64,000 nucleotides of DNA, taken from the NCBI GenBank assembly GCA_024276075.1, contig JAJRXX010000016.1, positions 1 to 64,000 of the forward strand, given 5' to 3'. The translations under genes and the position numbers were made by a program. Under the pieces are notes generated by a model. It saw only the letters and a program-made list of their open reading frames with translations, did no database searches and was not told where the DNA came from. Every line of letters begins with the position of its first letter. Within the stretch, counting starts at the first letter, position 1. Origin of the DNA: Planctomycetota bacterium. GTDB lineage: Bacteria; Planctomycetota; Phycisphaerae; Phycisphaerales; Phycisphaeraceae. Shown here piece after piece: positions 61,299 through 64,000 of the stretch.

Positions 61299-64000
61299 AT
61301 GAAGCCTATCAGTTGGACGCTGGGGTGGATGGTATCGTTTTCTTTGTCTCTAGTGTTGGGCGTATCGGTGGGATCGACTTGTGCGGATGAGTTCCTGGTC
61401 AATACCGATACCTTAACGATCACGCGCAACGGCGTGCCGTGGACATTCGGCGGACAACTCGCAGCGACGTCGGTTGCCAACGGCGCAGCGCACTTTTACA
61501 TCGGTGGCGATCTGACGCTTAATGCCAACGACACCTTCCGTGGCGTGGGCAGCCGACCCGCGTCGTTCCATATTGGCGACGACTTCCTGATCGCGCCGAC
61601 GGCAACGATTGACTTCTCGGCAATCGACATCACACCCGGCGCCGGCGGTGGATCGTCGGGTACCGGCGGCAGCGGTAACATTGGCGGTCTGCCCGGCGCC
61701 GGCGGCGGTGGTGGCGGCGTGCAATGGGTGCGCGGTGGCGGTGCGATGATCTTCTTTATTCCCGGCGCGGTCCCACCCCCGGTCCCGGCATTCGATGGGC
61801 GTCGCGGCGGCGACGGCACCGACGGCAAGGTCGGTCAGGCCGGCCTGGACGGCGGTACCGGCGGCATCGGGTTCAACAACTTGGCGTCCAAAGCAAGCGG
61901 CGGCACAGGTGGGTTTGATCCCAACAGCGGTGGTGTTGGCGGATCAGGCGGCTTCGGCGGCTTTGCCGGGGTCTACTGGCCCAGCCCGCTGCCGAGCTTC
62001 ATTCCCGGCGTGCCGACCAAGGACGGCGGCGAAGGCTCCATAGGGATCACAGGGACCGACGGCGACACCGGCGCGTTTGGCGGCGTCGGCGATGGCGGCG
62101 GTTTTGCTGCTGATCCCAACTCTTTCGACTTGGTCGCGGGTAACGGCGGCGGTGGTGGTGGTGGTGGTCAGGGTGGTGCCGGCGGCGGCGGCGGTGGCGG
62201 CGGCGGTGGTGGCGCCAGCGGCCAGGGCAACTGGGCCAAGTCGTTTTCATTTACTGGATTCAACATCGCCAGCCTCGGCGGATCGGGCGGGCCAGGTAGT
62301 GGCGGCGGCGAAGGCGGTGTGGGCGGGATCAGCGAGAGCGGTGGTTTGGGTGGCGCCGGCGGTGGTGCGGCCCAGTTCCTCGTTGAGGGTTCGATTCAAC
62401 TGCAAGGTCAGGCGCTAGCCCGCGGCGGCAACGGTCAGAACGGTTTAAGCGGTCGCATCGGCACGTCCGGTAGCGCGTCGGACCCACTGAACGACATAGC
62501 GAACCTCGCCGCGATCCTCCCGATTCCCGGCATAACCACGATTCCGTTTCTGCCTCCACCGCCGGTACCGATTCCAGACCCGTTCTTTGCGGGTTCCGGC
62601 GGCCTCGGTGCGAGGGGCAACTCTGGGGGCGACGGCGGCGTCGGCGGCGATGGCGGGGGCGGCGGAGGCGGGTCGGGCGGCACGATCAAGCTCGTCGGTT
62701 CCACCGTCCAAGGCACGGGCAGCGTCAATCTGGCCGGCGGCTTCGGGAAGAACGGCGCCGCCACGTTCGACGACGGCGACGCGGGCCAACTACTGGTCGG
62801 GACGAACACGGTGGCGGTCGGTTCCTCGGCGATCGGCGCGCTGGGCGGCGCGTCGCTGATCGGTAACGACACACTTACCCGGATGGGCACGCGGTCGGTC
62901 AACCCGCTGCTTGCGAACTCAGTGTCCACGCCGAACATCGTCGGCCTGACCGGCGGCGCCGAGGCGTTCGGCTTCACCAATCTCAACGCCAACGATATCC
63001 TCCTGGCGAACAATATGAACCTGGTTGACTCGACGCCCCCTGATGCGTTCGCCGGGCTTGCTCGGTTTGACATCGGCCCGACGCCGTTCGACACCGACTA
63101 TCTCGGCTACGACGTGTTGCTGTTCTACAGTGCCAAGGGGACCACGCTCAACAACCCCATGCTCGGCGTGGGTGAGCAGGATTACCTTATACCGCTGCTA
63201 GACGGCGGCTACGCGAACGACCCGTTGTTCGGCGGCGTCGGGGATACGGCTGTGACCACCATGGGGGGATTCTCGGTCTACGCGACGCTGATCCCGGAGA
63301 ATACCGAGTGGTTCAACTTCTCCGTGGACTCCGGCGGCGTCATACTTTCCGCTCAACAGCAGATTCTCAACGACGGCGAGTTGTTCTTCGTTACCAGTTC
63401 ACCGAACGTGCCCGTGCTCGATGCAACCTGGACGGCTGGTAATGGCAACTGGAACAGCGCGGCCAACTGGTCGCTGGTCTTCAACGCCACCGGCCTGCCG
63501 CCCGACGGCAGCGAGACACCAGTGGTGCCCGGCGTGCCCAGCAACAGCGCCGCTTATGCATACAACATCCATATCAACAACGCCGCGATGGTGGACACCG
63601 ACATCGTCGTTACGGTCGACCAGCTCAACATCGGGGCTACCGACTCGCTGACGATCATGAGGGGCAAGAGCCTGACGGTCGAACGTTTCGCGGTGCGCAC
63701 CGATTCGGGTCGGATCGTCAACGATGGCCAAATTTTCATCGACGGCAGCGCGGGCAATACCACCCGCTTCTTCGTCAGCGGACCGGGCCTGGTGCTCGAC
63801 GGCACCGGCACGCTCATCACGACCAACAACCTTGACAACGTGATCTCCGGCCTGCGCAACGGCGACTCGCTCACGCAGATGGTCGGCCACACCATCCAGG
63901 CCACCGGCAAGCTCGGCGACAACCGCCTGGTGATGACCAACCACGGCCGCATCATGACGCCCGTAGGCCCCGGACTGACGATCAACCCCACGGGCGACGC
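61299..64000 (+). CDS. very large glycine-rich secreted surface protein (3' end outside window)
   Basis: At least 900 residues from the ATG at 61299, open to the window end. Signal peptide MKPISWTLGWMVSFSLSLVLGVSVGSTCA, cleaved before DEFLV. Residues about 45-110 are beta-like (FYIGGDLTLNANDTF). From about 120 to 470 it is low-complexity Gly-rich with GG and GGxGG runs and tracts of 8-10 Gly, interspersed with Pro-rich pieces. Then a more ordered part (YLGYDVLLFYSAKGTTLNN) and, near 710-725, TWTAGNGNWNSAANWS, the start of a beta-helix repeat seen in planctomycete and autotransporter-like surface proteins. The C-terminus, where a PEP-CTERM anchor would sit, is not in view. Confidence 0.88.
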   Translation, partial: MKPISWTLGWMVSFSLSLVLGVSVGSTCADEFLVNTDTLTITRNGVPWTFGGQLAATSVANGAAHFYIGGDLTLNANDTFRGVGSRPASFHIGDDFLIAPTATIDFSAIDITPGAGGGSSGTGGSGNIGGLPGAGGGGGGVQWVRGGGAMIFFIPGAVPPPVPAFDGRRGGDGTDGKVGQAGLDGGTGGIGFNNLASKASGGTGGFDPNSGGVGGSGGFGGFAGVYWPSPLPSFIPGVPTKDGGEGSIGITGTDGDTGAFGGVGDGGGFAADPNSFDLVAGNGGGGGGGGQGGAGGGGGGGGGGGASGQGNWAKSFSFTGFNIASLGGSGGPGSGGGEGGVGGISESGGLGGAGGGAAQFLVEGSIQLQGQALARGGNGQNGLSGRIGTSGSASDPLNDIANLAAILPIPGITTIPFLPPPPVPIPDPFFAGSGGLGARGNSGGDGGVGGDGGGGGGGSGGTIKLVGSTVQGTGSVNLAGGFGKNGAATFDDGDAGQLLVGTNTVAVGSSAIGALGGASLIGNDTLTRMGTRSVNPLLANSVSTPNIVGLTGGAEAFGFTNLNANDILLANNMNLVDSTPPDAFAGLARFDIGPTPFDTDYLGYDVLLFYSAKGTTLNNPMLGVGEQDYLIPLLDGGYANDPLFGGVGDTAVTTMGGFSVYATLIPENTEWFNFSVDSGGVILSAQQQILNDGELFFVTSSPNVPVLDATWTAGNGNWNSAANWSLVFNATGLPPDGSETPVVPGVPSNSAAYAYNIHINNAAMVDTDIVVTVDQLNIGATDSLTIMRGKSLTVERFAVRTDSGRIVNDGQIFIDGSAGNTTRFFVSGPGLVLDGTGTLITTNNLDNVISGLRNGDSLTQMVGHTIQATGKLGDNRLVMTNHGRIMTPVGPGLTINPTGD

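Noticed and set aside
62435-63094. 219-aa Pro-rich minus-strand frame
   Set aside because: It is the complement of Gly codons of the large secreted protein, which has a signal peptide and continuous frame.

Overview
The window is a moderately GC-rich chromosomal stretch from a Gram-negative bacterium, most probably a planctomycete (Phycisphaerae-like; this is inference). The clues are a secreted protein with an LEPR/LxxR-LLS-type N-terminal motif and dockerin-like repeats (13620-15545), a very long glycine-rich secreted protein (61299 to the window end), LPS genes (kdsB, gmhA, a GT9 heptosyltransferase-like gene), a eukaryote-type GT3 glycogen synthase, and intergenic regions crowded with short palindromic repeats. 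Most genes are housekeeping genes in short or single-gene units on both strands.

Layout. 1-550: 3' part of an IS5-family transposase. 864-11745: polA, a small membrane protein, rlmN, pyrD (type 1B), and an RND efflux pair (adaptor plus pump). 11780-16212: an AT-richer PD-(D/E)XK-like gene, a repeat-stuffed intergenic region, beta-carbonic anhydrase, the dockerin-type secreted protein, and a small orphan. 16540-17328: tRNA-Arg(CCG) joined to a decayed IS630-family element whose arms form a 128-bp inverted repeat that includes the tRNA 3' end. 17354-30066: GT9 transferase, phosphoesterase, STAS protein, YgfZ-like protein, Fic protein, pgk, outer-membrane-like protein, rpe, tRNA-Gln(CTG), pyk, XrtA-type polysaccharide deacetylase, an adenylate-kinase-like gene, and nuoA.

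30270-38698 is a chemosensory block: an unrecognised protein and an Rrf2 regulator, then cheW-cheR-cheA-cheX-cheY-fapA(DUF342)-cheB in one direction, with no receptor or flagellar gene in view. 38929-43751: AsmA-like anchored protein, ribD, NfeD-type membrane protease, FHA protein. 43784-60784: purU, lpdA, GT3 glycogen synthase, dapB, TPR protein, kdsB, gmhA, a divergent pyrG, DUF481 protein, rho, rimO, DUF2007 protein, and an orphan membrane protein.

The most unusual signal is in the non-coding DNA. At least six families of short palindromic or terminal-inverted-repeat elements recur. One family (98-99 bp, TIR AGCRTTTTYCA, flanked by CTAG or a YTAR-like tetramer) and a second (~128 bp, TIR AACYKGTTTCA) repeatedly lie exactly at gene ends, so that the TAG inside the flanking CTAG or TTAG is the stop codon of the neighbouring gene (RND adaptor, cheB, AsmA-like, nfeD-like, DUF481, adk-like). 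Between convergent cheB and the AsmA-like gene two such elements lie head to tail between three CTAG copies. This suggests an ancestral CTAG that ended both genes and was duplicated by insertion. These look like non-autonomous MITEs, possibly mobilised by an IS5-group transposase. A conserved core (GAGCCGCGACCGT...GAGCGG) is shared by elements with different terminal repeats.
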